DNA from: Watersipora subatra
Taxonomy: Eukaryota > Bryozoa > Gymnolaemata > Cheilostomatida > Watersiporidae
Reading direction: 5' to 3'
DNA: 64,000 nucleotides
Assembly (NCBI RefSeq): GCF_963576615.1
Contig: NC_088708.1
Span: 53,493,196 to 53,557,195 of the forward strand
Numbering within the stretch: position 1 is the first letter of the stretch; each line of letters opens with the position of its first letter. A program made the position numbers and the translations under genes. The notes under the pieces are model-generated. The model made no database searches, was not told where the DNA came from, and was given only the letters and a program-made list of their open reading frames with translations. Positions 34,831 to 46,700 of this stretch are shown piece by piece.

Positions 34831-37578
34831 TCATCATATAGCCTTATCTATTTTATTATTTTGCATTATATTTTGTTTTCATAAGTAGAAATTTGTTGTA
34901 ATAGATATGCATGGTTATTTTCACTTTTTGTTTAAACAATACTTGTGCTCATATTAATCCTCAATCTGGTTTTTTACATATTTTATGCTTTCAATTCTAT
35001 TTCAATTGTATTAGTTGGACCACTGAATGATTTATTTTTATTTTTATATTGTTATTTAGTGTACTTGTGGTAGTACTTTGTAAAAAACATGTTGTAAAAT
35101 ATGACTCTGGCTTACCAAAATAAAGATTGCTTATATATAATACATGTATATCGATATTTTCTTTCTTGCAACAAATTCAAGTTGTCTTATCTTGGGCAAC
35201 AAAATGCAATAAAGAGTTGTTGACTCGTAGATTCAGAGCCACAACGACTCATATTATTCATTTTGTATAGAAATTAATTTGATAATTCATTCTACAAAGG
35301 CGGTAAGTGTCTTTAAAACGAAAATATCTGCACCAGGAAAGCAGTGTTATTGTTTGTTTTATTTTAAAACAAAAGCAAGCATATTAAATTTTTGTTGAAC
35401 ATTTTATGTGTATGAAAATTTTTGTAATAAGATATTTTTGTTTATAATCTAAGAATAAGTACCTAATTCGTTGCATGTTTCAATATTAATGTTTCAAATG
35501 TTCGTCAATTTTTTATTGTGTTTTAGTCAATTTTGTATTAGCTTGCTGTAGTTGAGTTCTAAAATCAGCATTTTTTAATTTAAAACTAAAAATTAAAAAA
35601 TTCTGCTTTCATTGTCTGAGGACAACAGTAACTATCGTCTATAATTGTCCTCGATTATTCGAAGAATCGCCCAATAATTTTTTTTCACTAATGAATTTAT
35701 CAAATCAATAGGTGTTAAGGTCAATTAGCTCTGTTTGATGCACAAGAGCATCTGGTAGTAGTAGTAGGTATAAACCATGTTCGAAACGGCAAATTAATGC
35801 ATATGGGCCTAACCAGGACAATAAAATATACATAAGGCTATATTAATTAATTAAATATTTTTGTTATTATGCACAGCTCTTACGTAGGCTTACTTATTTG
35901 CGGCTAAATATATAACACTTAAATCAAGTTATATTAGCATAATTGCTGCAAATAGAAAGCCTCTACACTGTAAACTGCTGTAAGCCTAAATATATAATTC
36001 ATATAATATTAATACATTCACAAAAAGCACTAGGGTTATTCGAAATTAAATGCACTATTCATCTTAAAACTAGAAAATTTTCGAAAGTGAGATTTTACTA
36101 CTGTGCATTTCTAGGACTAACGGTTGACTGTAGTAGAACTTTATGCCTGCAGCCTATTGCTTGGCTCCAGTTTTATGAATACTTTGCAATTGATAAATTA
36201 AGGTCTGTGTCTATTTAAAACAAACTTGCAGTTGTACTGATAACGAAAACTTGTATCTTTGGGCAAGATAATTCCCAAATTCTTCATATATAGTTGAACT
36301 TGTATCAAGTCATTCAAGTTGTATTGCAACATAAATTGCTTAGGATTGATCAAATGTGGGTCTGATCTATTTTATTAAATAAAATAATTATTCAATTTTT
36401 GTAAATATGATTGGGTGATGAGGATATTGCTCATGTGTATTACAGTTAACCTGAATCATGCATTTCAAAGCACGAAAAAGAAACTACTGAACAAAACTTC
36501 CATGTATGGTGAATATCAACAAGCTCGCTAATTAATTGTAAAATTTTTCATGAAGGTTTTATAAATTTGCTTATCACAGCGTTTGATTCGGTAACAGAGT
36601 ACCTGCACAGTGATCGGTAATGGAAGCTTCTCTCATTACTACTATTTAGCAAACATATCACGGTTTTTTGCGGTAAAACTAAACCTCAGAATGGATCACA
36701 ACTGTTTGACTTCATGTTAATCGGCTAATTAATTAATTGGCGAATCTTTAACTTGCTGTTCAAAGTAAAAATGGAATGTCTGCTTATAGATAGTTTGTCT
36801 TGTCTTAAATAGCATTAAGTGATTACTGTTGGTGTGCTTGCAAAATAATGCACATAGGTGATATGCATCACAAGGTCAACACAAGGTCAACAAGTATTGT
36901 CTTAGTTGTTGCCAACTCATTGCGTTTGAGCTCCAATATGTTGACTGTAATGTGAAGTTTATCATATCACAGTCAACTTATTGGCATAATCATGAGAAGT
37001 CAACTATTGGATATTTATCAATCCAATCTAAATCAGATTATTATCAGATTGGAATCACATACATTTGGCTTGTTATAAATATACAAGTATGCGGCTCAAA
37101 CCTGTTGCAAGTAAAAGGTTATGTAATGTTATGGCCTGACATAACTGAATCTGAAACATGACTGAAACTGATTGATGGAGCAGTGTTTGCTACAGTGATT
37201 ATCTTTTTAAACAAAATCTTTAACTACTGGTTGAAGTTAAAGATATCATAATGTCATTTGATGACAGGTTGATAAAGCTATTCTGAGATGTGCTATATCC
37301 AAACTATGCAACAAAGCCTGATACAGTAATAACTGGTCATTGAATGTTTTAGCCTTTGCAAAAAATCTGAACAAATAAAAAGTGCTAAAACAATATTATA
37401 GAAAATTTATATATTTTGCTCACAGTATATATTCTGATAAACATATATATTTGCACACTTTTGAGCATTGCATATTCCTTCGTGTACTTGCTGTAGATGA
37501 TTATTGACTTATGAATAATTGCAGTTATTAGAGCTTATAGAAAAGCTACAAGTTGATTTTGTAGAATGCCAATATAAA

Positions 37579-40519
37579 ATGCCTGATGTGACAAAGAAAT
37601 GCTTTCGGTGCTCTAAGGTGCTACTCTACATCATAAACATATTATTCTGGGTAAGTTTATTAATGGTAATTCCTTTGCAGAATGCAGTCTTGTGCATTAA
37701 AGATAGGCTCTGCAAAGTAACTGCCAACTGTGATAAGGAAAGTTAGTGGGATAGCTGCAACATTAGTTGTGTTGCCATCGATTTGCAGAATGTATTTTCT
37801 CAATGTTTTTTCTTGTGTATTACTGATAACTAGTTTTTTTCTGGTCTTTCTTATGTATTGATGGTGTTGCAGATGCTGGGTGCAGCCTTACTTGGACTAG
37901 GCATATGGCTGCATTTCACTAATGATGCACTCCTCTCCGTGGCTCCTGGCTTCCGTCTATTCATGCCAGCAGCTCTATTCATTCTTCCGGGTTGCCTTTC
38001 AATCATAGTCGGTTTCTTTGGCTGCTGTGGAGCTGTAATGGAGAATAAGTGCATGGTCATATCGGTTAGTTGAAATGTTAGCATTTTACACTGTGCAAAC
38101 ACATTTTACCGTTTGCACAGTGTATCATTATATGCAGTCAATATGCTTCGTACACTGGTTTCATACCTGACCCTGGCGATGCAAATCTTTTGTTTTACCC
38201 TTGGGTCCTTCGGTAGGTTTGTGAAGAGTCCCTTATGATGATAATCACTGTTGTGCACAAATCACAATCAAGAGTTCAATCATACGCATTCACAACACGC
38301 TCTTTCGCCTTTTAACGCGTAAGAACAATTTTCTGAGTGAATTTGTAATATGATTTGCTGCTGTTAGTCTTTCAGCTATGCATGTACAGATGTACTTTAT
38401 ATTAATGATATGATTGACTAAATTGTCTGTTGCAGTATTGCGTACTGTCAATCCTTGTTCTCATCATGGAGTTCTCTGTAGCTATCGTTACCTTATCCGG
38501 GGATCTGCACGTAAGTTCTCACTGCTTTTACCAAATAGCCTAGAAATATTATTATGTCACGGTTATATTAATTTACCGTTTATTTGAAATTGGAATAAAA
38601 AAATTGCATTTTTTCCTCGACTAATTGAAGTAAGGCATAATTGTAGGACGTTAGCAGAGTTTGAATTCAGTTTCACTCTTTCTGGTAAAAAAACTTTTTT
38701 TAATAATTTTTAGTTTGTTCAGATTAGAAATTAAAATACAGAAGATATTGTGTATAGATTTCAATTTAGTGCATGGCAAGTCCACCTTTTCTTCCTTTAT
38801 AAAGGGTAACATTATTTTTAGTGGTTGGACGAATAGGGAAATTTTGGTTTTGCTGGCAATAAAAGCAATCCTGGCATAAAAGCCTGAATGAGATCAACTT
38901 TGAACTTCACATTTTAGACTCGGAGGCCATGTACACTTAATATAAGGAATGTGATATAAATTTTATTATAAACAGCATTTGCTGACTTTAACAGGTGACT
39001 GTCCACAGAGAGATTGAAGATCGTCTGAATTTATCTATAAGTGAGCGATATCCCACAGGAGCCACTGATAAATCATATGAAAGAGAAATGATGCGAGGAT
39101 GGGATATCCTGCAACAGGAAGTGAGTTGTTAATTGTTCCTAATTGTACAATGGTTTGTAAAGCTGTCGATTGTCAAGTTTGCATTTGTAGGTTTTTTGTA
39201 TGATTCTTATATTTGATTGAAGTAGCAAAAAATGTTGTTTGTGCTGACAAAATGTTCCCAAGCAAATGTTAATAAACTGGCAGCTGAACAAAATTATCTG
39301 AGCTTGAGCAAATGTGGTGATGCAATCTTTTCGTTAAATGTTGGCCCTTTCTAGCTAAGTTCAACTACTCTCTCCAGCATGTGAAAATGCTGGCTTGTAG
39401 GCAGAGCATCGGTTAAAACTTACTGCACTTTTGAGAGCGAATTAAAGCACATCTATAAAGTGTCACCTTTCAGAATTATCAATTATTCAAGAATTATCAG
39501 AAATTTTTTGTTCTCTATCGATCATGTCTAATCCAAACATTTACTATCACACTGTTGTCAGTCGATCGATGCCAGTAAAAAGAGTTGAAATTTGTTTCTC
39601 TTGCATAGTTCAAGTGCTGCGGTGTTGTCGGCTACACTGATTGGTACAAATCACATGGTTGGCCAATGCAAGATAAAGTGCCAGATTCATGCTGCCAGCA
39701 GCAGTATGTCGGATGTGGCGAGGAGACAGACATACACAACATCTACACACAGGTAATTAACTATATGATGATATATATTATGTATTGCGTTAGCCTTTCA
39801 TTTGATCCCAAATTGCTATTTTCATAAGCCATGGTTGTATGTTAATCGGAACTCATCGGGAATTCCGTAATGCAAGTTTGATAATCCTCATAATCCTCCG
39901 TAATCCTCATAATCTTGATGCTTATTATTTTCAGCACCAAAAGGGCTGGAGACTATTTGCTATTAGCTACTGGCATAAACTCCATTTTTAGCATATAGGC
40001 GATGACGTTGTTAACGTTTGCCTTGGTTGCATCTAAAATTGTGAAAAAGTGTTGCTGCAGGCCTGTCTGCTTATATTTAAAGGGCTGCAGCAGGTCAACT
40101 CAGGAATTTATACTGAAACATTTGACAACAGTAGCAGTTATCACACTCATCTTTGCTGGACTCCAGGTAGGCCTTCTTCACAGATCTTAAGAAAACCTAG
40201 TGGATTTGCTAGCGGAACAAAATCTTATTTCAATTCACTGTTCAGCTTGACTCAACTGACCAAGGATAAGTGCAGACTCATGGCAGTCCTCTAATAACCC
40301 GTGGCTTGTTTCCAACTGCTAGTGAAAACAATAGTTTACAATCAATAGTTCAATAGCAGTTCCTTTCTTGTTGTATACTGCGGCAATCTAACATGTGAAT
40401 CCCAGGCTACACCAGCTATTCTAGCTTTTGATTAGCCATTTAATTTGTTACAGATGGCGACGATAGTTGGAGCTGTGATCTTCACATACTATCACAGGAA
40501 ACACAAAGAGCTACAGTGA
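37579..40519 (+). CDS. Tetraspanin, 7 coding exons
   Basis: Exons: 37579-37650, 37873-38064, 38436-38510, 38995-39120, 39609-39752, about 40050-40166, 40454-40519. All junctions are phase 0, giving about 263 residues, normal for the family. TM1 is VLLYIINILFWMLGAALLG. TM2 is about residues 50-75 and ends FFGCCGAVMENK, the family's GCCGA...EN loop. TM3 is SILVLIMEFSVAIVTL. The large extracellular loop has CCG (FKCCGVVGYTDW), the PDSCC pair and further cysteines. TM4 is HLTTVAVITLIFAGLQ plus ATIVGAVIFTYY, and the tail is HRKHKELQ. Tetraspanins organise membrane microdomains with partner receptors. I cannot assign an orthologue. The 5' border of exon 6 is uncertain: the best acceptor (TTGCTGCAG, exon from 40061) is one nucleotide out of frame with TM4, while in-frame starts at 40050 or 39999 have weaker acceptors. 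The frame is open upstream of 37579 to an ATG at 37519; 37579 better fits the short cytoplasmic N-terminus. Confidence 0.88.
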
Positions 40520-40718
40520 ACCGTTCAAACGTTGTGAATCTATGCAATGCAAACCTACATAAAGCAATCTTCTCATGACAGTCTCACAACAAGCCTTCCC
40601 TTACCCCATGTAATATTTATTCTACATTTCATGTACAGGCTGTATAAAGTGACCTATAGAGCTAGTGGTGCCATATTCCATTTTATTATTTTGTATTCTA
40701 ACGAAATGCGGTTATACC

Positions 40719-40741
40719 TTTATTTACACTATAGTAATAAA
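40719..40741. other. Overlapping polyadenylation signals of convergent genes
   Basis: AATAAA on the plus strand at 40736-40741 lies 217 nt after the tetraspanin stop. AATAAA on the minus strand (TTTATT at 40719-40724) lies 51 nt after the CTR9 stop at 40775. If both are used, the transcripts overlap tail to tail by some tens of bases. Confidence 0.55.
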
Positions 40742-40774
40742 ATTGTAGATATTTACAATAGATATATCAGCATT

Positions 40775-43700
40775 TTAGTCGCTGTCGCTGGCAGCGCTTT
40801 GGTCTGAAGCACTTTGTGCCCCTGGACCCGAATCTGAGCCACTGCTAGCCTTCTTTGAACCCTCCGAGTCACTGCCAGCCTTCTTTGAACCCTCCGAGCC
40901 ACTGCCAGCCTTCTTTGAACCCTCAGAATCACTTCCCGAGTCGCTCTCATTTGCTGACCCTTTGGCAGATGCACTCGTTGATCCTTTGCCAGACTCACTG
41001 CCTGAGTCCTTCCCAGAGGCTTTGCTAGCACCATCAGATCTGCAAAGTGTTGTTCATTTGATTGTCAGAAAACGACTGCTGCTAGATTGAAAATTATATG
41101 TAAAGCTGAAAATAGATGCTGTTGTAATCTATAAAGCCCAAAGTGAATTATTTTAGCTCGATATATCTTCCAATTGTTTGATGTGACCTGTGAAATGTAA
41201 TTAAACAAAATTGAAAAGGCTGGAAGAGTATTGTAGATTCAACTCACTCTGAAGACTCCGAACCGGAGGAGACGACTCTCTTTCTTCTGCCAACCACTTC
41301 CTCACTACTGTCATTGCTAGAAAAAGGAATAAGGCTGTTGTCTGTAGAACTAAAACTTTTGGTGTTTAGGTAAAGCGAACGAACATCTGTATTGGCTGGC
41401 TAACAATCCAGTAAAGATTACTATACAAAACTAGATGAATGGTATTTTAGAGATGCTGCAGAGACATGATTAACTAAGAAGTAACTATGGTTGAGGTAAC
41501 CAGTCATATATTTGATAGATGTCCAAATATATGTCATACATATATCAGCTTATAATTACACATCTTGTAGATGCCAATATGTCTGCATCGAACTGTTGAT
41601 TAAATCATTGTGATGCAAGCAGGATAAATGACCTGAGAGCCAGCCATCATGACAACTTGACATTATTCACAGACAGCAAACAAAGCGCGTTCATTGCAAA
41701 ACCTTGTAACAAAGACATGTAACAATGACCAAGCACTGACCTGACTGTGTTCTGTCCTGTGCCTTTTTCTCCATCTATGGCAGAGCTGTCCGAATCACTG
41801 ATTGTAGCCTTAGAAACAACTTTGCGCCTCTGCTTGGCAGACAGACCCTCTCCGATATCCTTCGGTGCCTTTTTCTTGAGTTTGCGTCGTTTCTGATTGG
41901 ATGTAGATTCCTCATCATCTGTATCCTTATTGTCTGGGTCGGTTCTACAAGCAAAGGAGTAAGTCAGCATGATGGAAGCCGATAAACTCCATGAACCATG
42001 ATGGCTCTCAGCTAATCCTAGTACATACTTGGCCTTTCTCTTTGTTTTACGCTTTTTCCTTTGACTGCTGTCATCACCCTTTTTTCTCTTTGGTTCGTTT
42101 TCTGGACCACTAGAATCATTGACAAAGTCATCCTTTTTGCTTTTCTGTAAAAACATGACAGTGAATAGTTACTACAAAAAACCTTAACGCATCAGCAATT
42201 CCCAGTACATTCTCCATGTAATAGTGTCACTTATCGCAAAGGGGTGCTTCAATGTGTCACCAAGAAATGACTTCCTTGTACCAATCGTAACAATATTGTT
42301 TAGTTACGGATTGTGATTACATGCACATCTCACTGGCTTACTCTGTTTTTGTTACATATAGTGTCAGTTGCCCTAATGTTAGTGGCATTTGTCTAAGGTA
42401 GAAGAAAGATTTGCATTTGATGGTTACTAGTAAGCTGACAGGCTAGTCACCAAACAATAACGCTATAAACCTAGAAATGGAATTGCGCCTCTTTGTGAAT
42501 TTTTTCACGTTCATGAATAGATTAGTTTTATCATTCTTGAACCAATTTAAAACAGACTAACGGTTTGAGGATGCAGATTTAGACCACCATTCAATACCTC
42601 AGGATACTGTTCATATACGACATGATGCATTTGTTTAAATGGACGCAGTCAAAATTCTGCATACTAAAGTTAGAATTGACCTATGCTAAAATAAACATGT
42701 CCATAAGACAAGGCTATAATTCATTCAATGTATTCCACAGCCTTTCAACTTCTGATAACTCCTGAACAAATACTGCTGATATTTGCATAAAATATAAAAA
42801 CAAACATATTATTATGACTAATATGAATATGATTGTTATTGCCTAAGCTTTATGTGAAAATAAAATTAATAGAGTAGTAATCAGTACAAAAAGATTTTTT
42901 TGCTACTGAAAGTTAGAGACACGCAAATGGAAATATAGACGCAGCGATACCTAGGTTCAGAGGTAAAGACAGTGATGGACATACTTATTCTGACTTAGAA
43001 CAGGTAACGAACTCAACTTAAGAATTTTATTATCTATATTTTTTACCTATTAGTTTGTTTTAAACTCTCACTTGCAAAACCACAATGCTTTGAGAAGCTT
43101 CGAACGCCATGCGATGAAAACTATCACAAATATTCCCTGAAATTTAACTTGGCATGTTGTAAAATTCACACAACCCTTTCGCTGCCAAAGACGCATTTAT
43201 GCGTTTTTTGAGGTCGAGTGCCACAGACGCATAATTGCGACTTTCCCAGCAGTTGCGTAGTAACTTCATTTTATTATCAGTTGACAACATAACCCACGGT
43301 CTTTAGGACTTTCAAGATTGTCATTGACATTTTCAAGACAACATTGTCCGAAGATATCTTTATAAAACTAGCCTAAAATAACGAAGCAATTTTATACTTT
43401 TGCTTGAGAACTACAAACTTGAAAACGAACAATTTTTGGGTGAGTTCATCAACTACCGCGCGCACGTCAAAAAACAGGTACAGCCAAACATGGATAACTC
43501 GAACTTCAAGGGACCGAGCAAAAGTGTTCGAATTATCAGAGCATTCAAGTTATCAGAGCACTGTCACAAGTCCATATATTTACTTATTTATTAGTAGATA
43601 CATGTACATATACAAACTATAATATAAATCAAAAGCACAAATGGCTTGTTTCAAATTAAATGCTTCTAATGTAAAGTTTAAAACGTTTTCATGAAAAAGT

Positions 43701-46700
43701 ATAGAGATTTTTCTATCACTTGAGATTGGTTTGTTGTTTGAGGTGATGTTATTGCCAGGACGTTTTTCAGATTGACATTGGCAAAACTTGATCGTTGTTG
43801 AAATGCTCAAAAGAAAAGACATTTTTTTCTTTTGGGGTTTTACCCACGATCAATTTTGCCGTTTCTTCTTGAAGTTTATGCAGATTACCTTACTTTACCT
43901 GGGATTCGTTAAGAGCAACACTCCGAGGCAGTTCAATTAGAAGTTTTACGGTACATTCTATATCACTCACGCTTTTTTAATACATACTTATTGAATGTAC
44001 ACACGTATTCTGTGTTTAGGTCAAACGATGAATAGTTTTTTGTAGCTCAGACAACGTATACGTTTAATTACACCAATTTTAAGACGTTTTAAACATTCAA
44101 CATTCCGACGTTGATTCAACACGGAATCAACGTCGGAAAACTATTCATCACGGGCTAGCCGGGTCACGCACTCAAGGATTTTCGCCACGCACATACAAAA
44201 CAACATGCGATTTTTGTTTTGTATGTGCGTGGCGAAAATCCTTGCGTGCGTGACCCGGCTAGCCCGTGCTATTCATCGTATCGCAGTATAAATCAATTTT
44301 CACCAAACTTTTAGAAAAGTCGTTGACAAAAATATTTTGCCGATGGTGGTAATAACGACACTTATGAATTACGAAAAGATGAAGTTTACCTCTATGGCTT
44401 TGAATAAAGTGATTTTCTAAAGCGATAACAACCGTTTCGGTAGCCGTTGGGCAAAAAAACAGTTCGAATTAACAGTGTTGAGTTCGAGTTATCTATAGCA
44501 ATTTATCATTACGTGGGAACGGACCAAAGGAAATGTTCGAATTAACCATGTGTTCGAGCTATCCGTGGACGAGTTATCCATGTTTGACTGTAATTAGTTA
44601 TGTTGATGACGTTATAGCCAATTCAGATTTAAATTTTCGTGATTATACAAATAATTAAAGTAACAGCAGTGACTCTGATAGTGGTGAAAGCAATAGTTTT
44701 GTAAGAGTAAGGAACATTGTGGAGGATCGTCTTAGCTTCGTAGCGATCGCTTCACATAGCTTTATCATCGCACAAAGTATAGATACATTGAATTTTTTGC
44801 ATAGCGTTGTTAGTTAAAATGTTGGCAAAATAAAATATGTTACAAAAATGTTCAAGATAGAGTTTGAAATTGAAAAAATATTGTATACATATCACGAAGC
44901 AATATCGGCAATTTTCGGTAAAATGGCTGGCACTAGGCTGATAGCTAATTTCGTACATGGTTAGCAGCGAAAGGGTTAAGGCAAGTATGCAGAGTATGAA
45001 CTATACTTACTAAACAGTAAATTGGTATCGCTAATGCGAGTAAAAAGTGCTGAGTAAAAAACTGACAGTTTCAAAGGTTGAAAATCTTGCTGAATCTTGC
45101 CTAGATAATCCTGCAACTACACACACTGCTATGCGCAAGGACTAACCTTGCCCTTTCGGGAAGGACCCTCGTCTGGTTGGTTGCTGAAGACAAGTAAATT
45201 TTTAGTTTTTTCTATGAATCTGGCTCTCTCCTCCAACTGCTTTTCTTTTTGTGCCTCCAGGACTCTTAGCTTCTCCGTCTAAGAAGAGACAGACATAGTT
45301 TACAATACAAGACATCAACTCTAAACGAAGGCACAAAGTGTACTAAAAACAGAAAAAGGTAATATAATTTACCTCTTGCTCCTGCTGTTTGCGTTTAATA
45401 GCCTCTCTTTCCCCTTCCTGTTTCTTGCGAAGCGCTCTCTCCTCTTCATCGATCTTTCTTGCTCGAGCTACATGGTACTGCGCCTGACTGAGCAGGTCGA
45501 AACACTGCCTCGCCTCAGCCGCTGCCTGTGCAGGGTCAAACCGAGATCTGTCTGCATGCTGGCTCAGGTGAGTAAAATATCTACAAAAATGTGATAGCAT
45601 AAAAAGCATACTGTGTTCAGAACTTCATCAATGGCTAGCAAATCATTCGCTTCTTCCAAGACTGAGGACCACAATAGTAAAAGTATAGCAAGGTTCAATC
45701 AGTCTAGGTGAGTTACAAAACCTCCCGAGGAAATTTTAGCACTGTCATAGAGGTCTTTAACCTGCATGCAGCTTACAAACATGCAAGCTTCATAACATAT
45801 GGCAAGTTTCATAACAAACTTACATAAATATCCTATCCGTAAGAAACGGTGACATTTCACCAAGTATGGCTGGAATGATTTAGATGAAATCTAAGGGCTG
45901 ATAAAATACCCATCTTACATGTGAGTAAGCCAAATGTGAAAAGTGATCACATGATTAGTAGATTCAAACAAGTAGTTTGGTCAGCAATCAATCACTGGAC
46001 ATAAATATCCCCTGAGTTTGTGAACAGCATCATTTTTGCATAACTTGGTGTTGGCTAACAATTATTATTTGTTAAATGAAATATTCAGTGTTTATCAGTA
46101 TTAATAAAGTTATGTAAAATGATACACAAAAATTATAGCGCCACTTCATTATTACTGTTTGTAGTTTTTGACCTAAGCAGGTTGATAGCTTATCCAACGA
46201 GTAAGCTTTAGTTGTGATTCTATGTCGAGCAACTACTTTACTCACTGGAACTCTTTATCCAAAGGCATCATGATGTTTTTATGGGTATGCGCCTGACCTT
46301 TAAAGAGATTCTCAGTTAATGTAATGAACTGGGTTAGGAACTTGGTTAGGAATAGTTAATAATGATAGACTCCCTACCGATGTGAGAGTTTAAGGTCATC
46401 CACGGCACCAAGTACAGCGGTCAGGTTGCTTTTTTCATCCGTAAGTACACAGGTGGCCATCTGTTGGAGGACAACTGAGAGGTTGTACAGAAGTATTGTA
46501 TCTCCCGGCAGCACATGCCTAGCCTACATTCATATAAAAGCTTTAGAACATATACTTATCTGTCTTGTATAGAGGGTCACAGCAAAGTATACTGTAGGGC
46601 TTACTAAACCGGCAGTAGCTAACATTTTGACGTTTTAACTTACCTGAATAAACACACCTTAAATTAAAAACAATTCATTTTTAACACAAGATTAGAATCT

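Larger units (their letters stand above)
30221..37578. other. Intergenic region between eIF2D and the tetraspanin gene
   Basis: About 7.3 kb without a convincing cellular exon. It holds the eIF2D 3' UTR, a 50 bp tandem triplet (30803-30950), a hairpin (31845-31876), the end of a TTAA element (32040-32238) and a non-LTR relic (33840-34830). The stretch 34850-37500 is AT-rich and I see nothing in it beyond chance open frames and, near its right end, a possible 5' UTR exon of the tetraspanin gene. Confidence 0.6.
43481..44590. mobile_element. 1.1-kb TA-flanked element nested in the piggyBac-like relic
   Basis: TA at 43479-43480 and 44591-44592 flanks the ends CAGCCAAACATGGATAACTC and, as reverse complement of the right end, CAGTCAAACATGGATAACTC. 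More GTTCGAATTA-type repeats lie inward on both sides. TA duplication and CAGT ends fit a Tc1/mariner-type element. No transposase frame remains. It carries two strong hairpins (44105-44136 and 44150-44267). Confidence 0.8.
43174..44975. mobile_element. piggyBac-like TTAA element relic, split by a nested insertion
   Basis: The ends CCCTTTCGCTGCCAAAG (43174) and its counterpart TTAGCAGCGAAAGGG are inverted repeats, with TTAA following at 44976-44979; the left TTAA is mutated to ACAA. Inside, near 44660-44700, a Ser/Asp-rich stretch reads [13 protein letters not shown], like the acidic start of piggyBac transposases. Removing the nested element (43481-44590) leaves about 690 bp, so it is non-autonomous. 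It lies in CTR9 intron 17. Confidence 0.7.
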
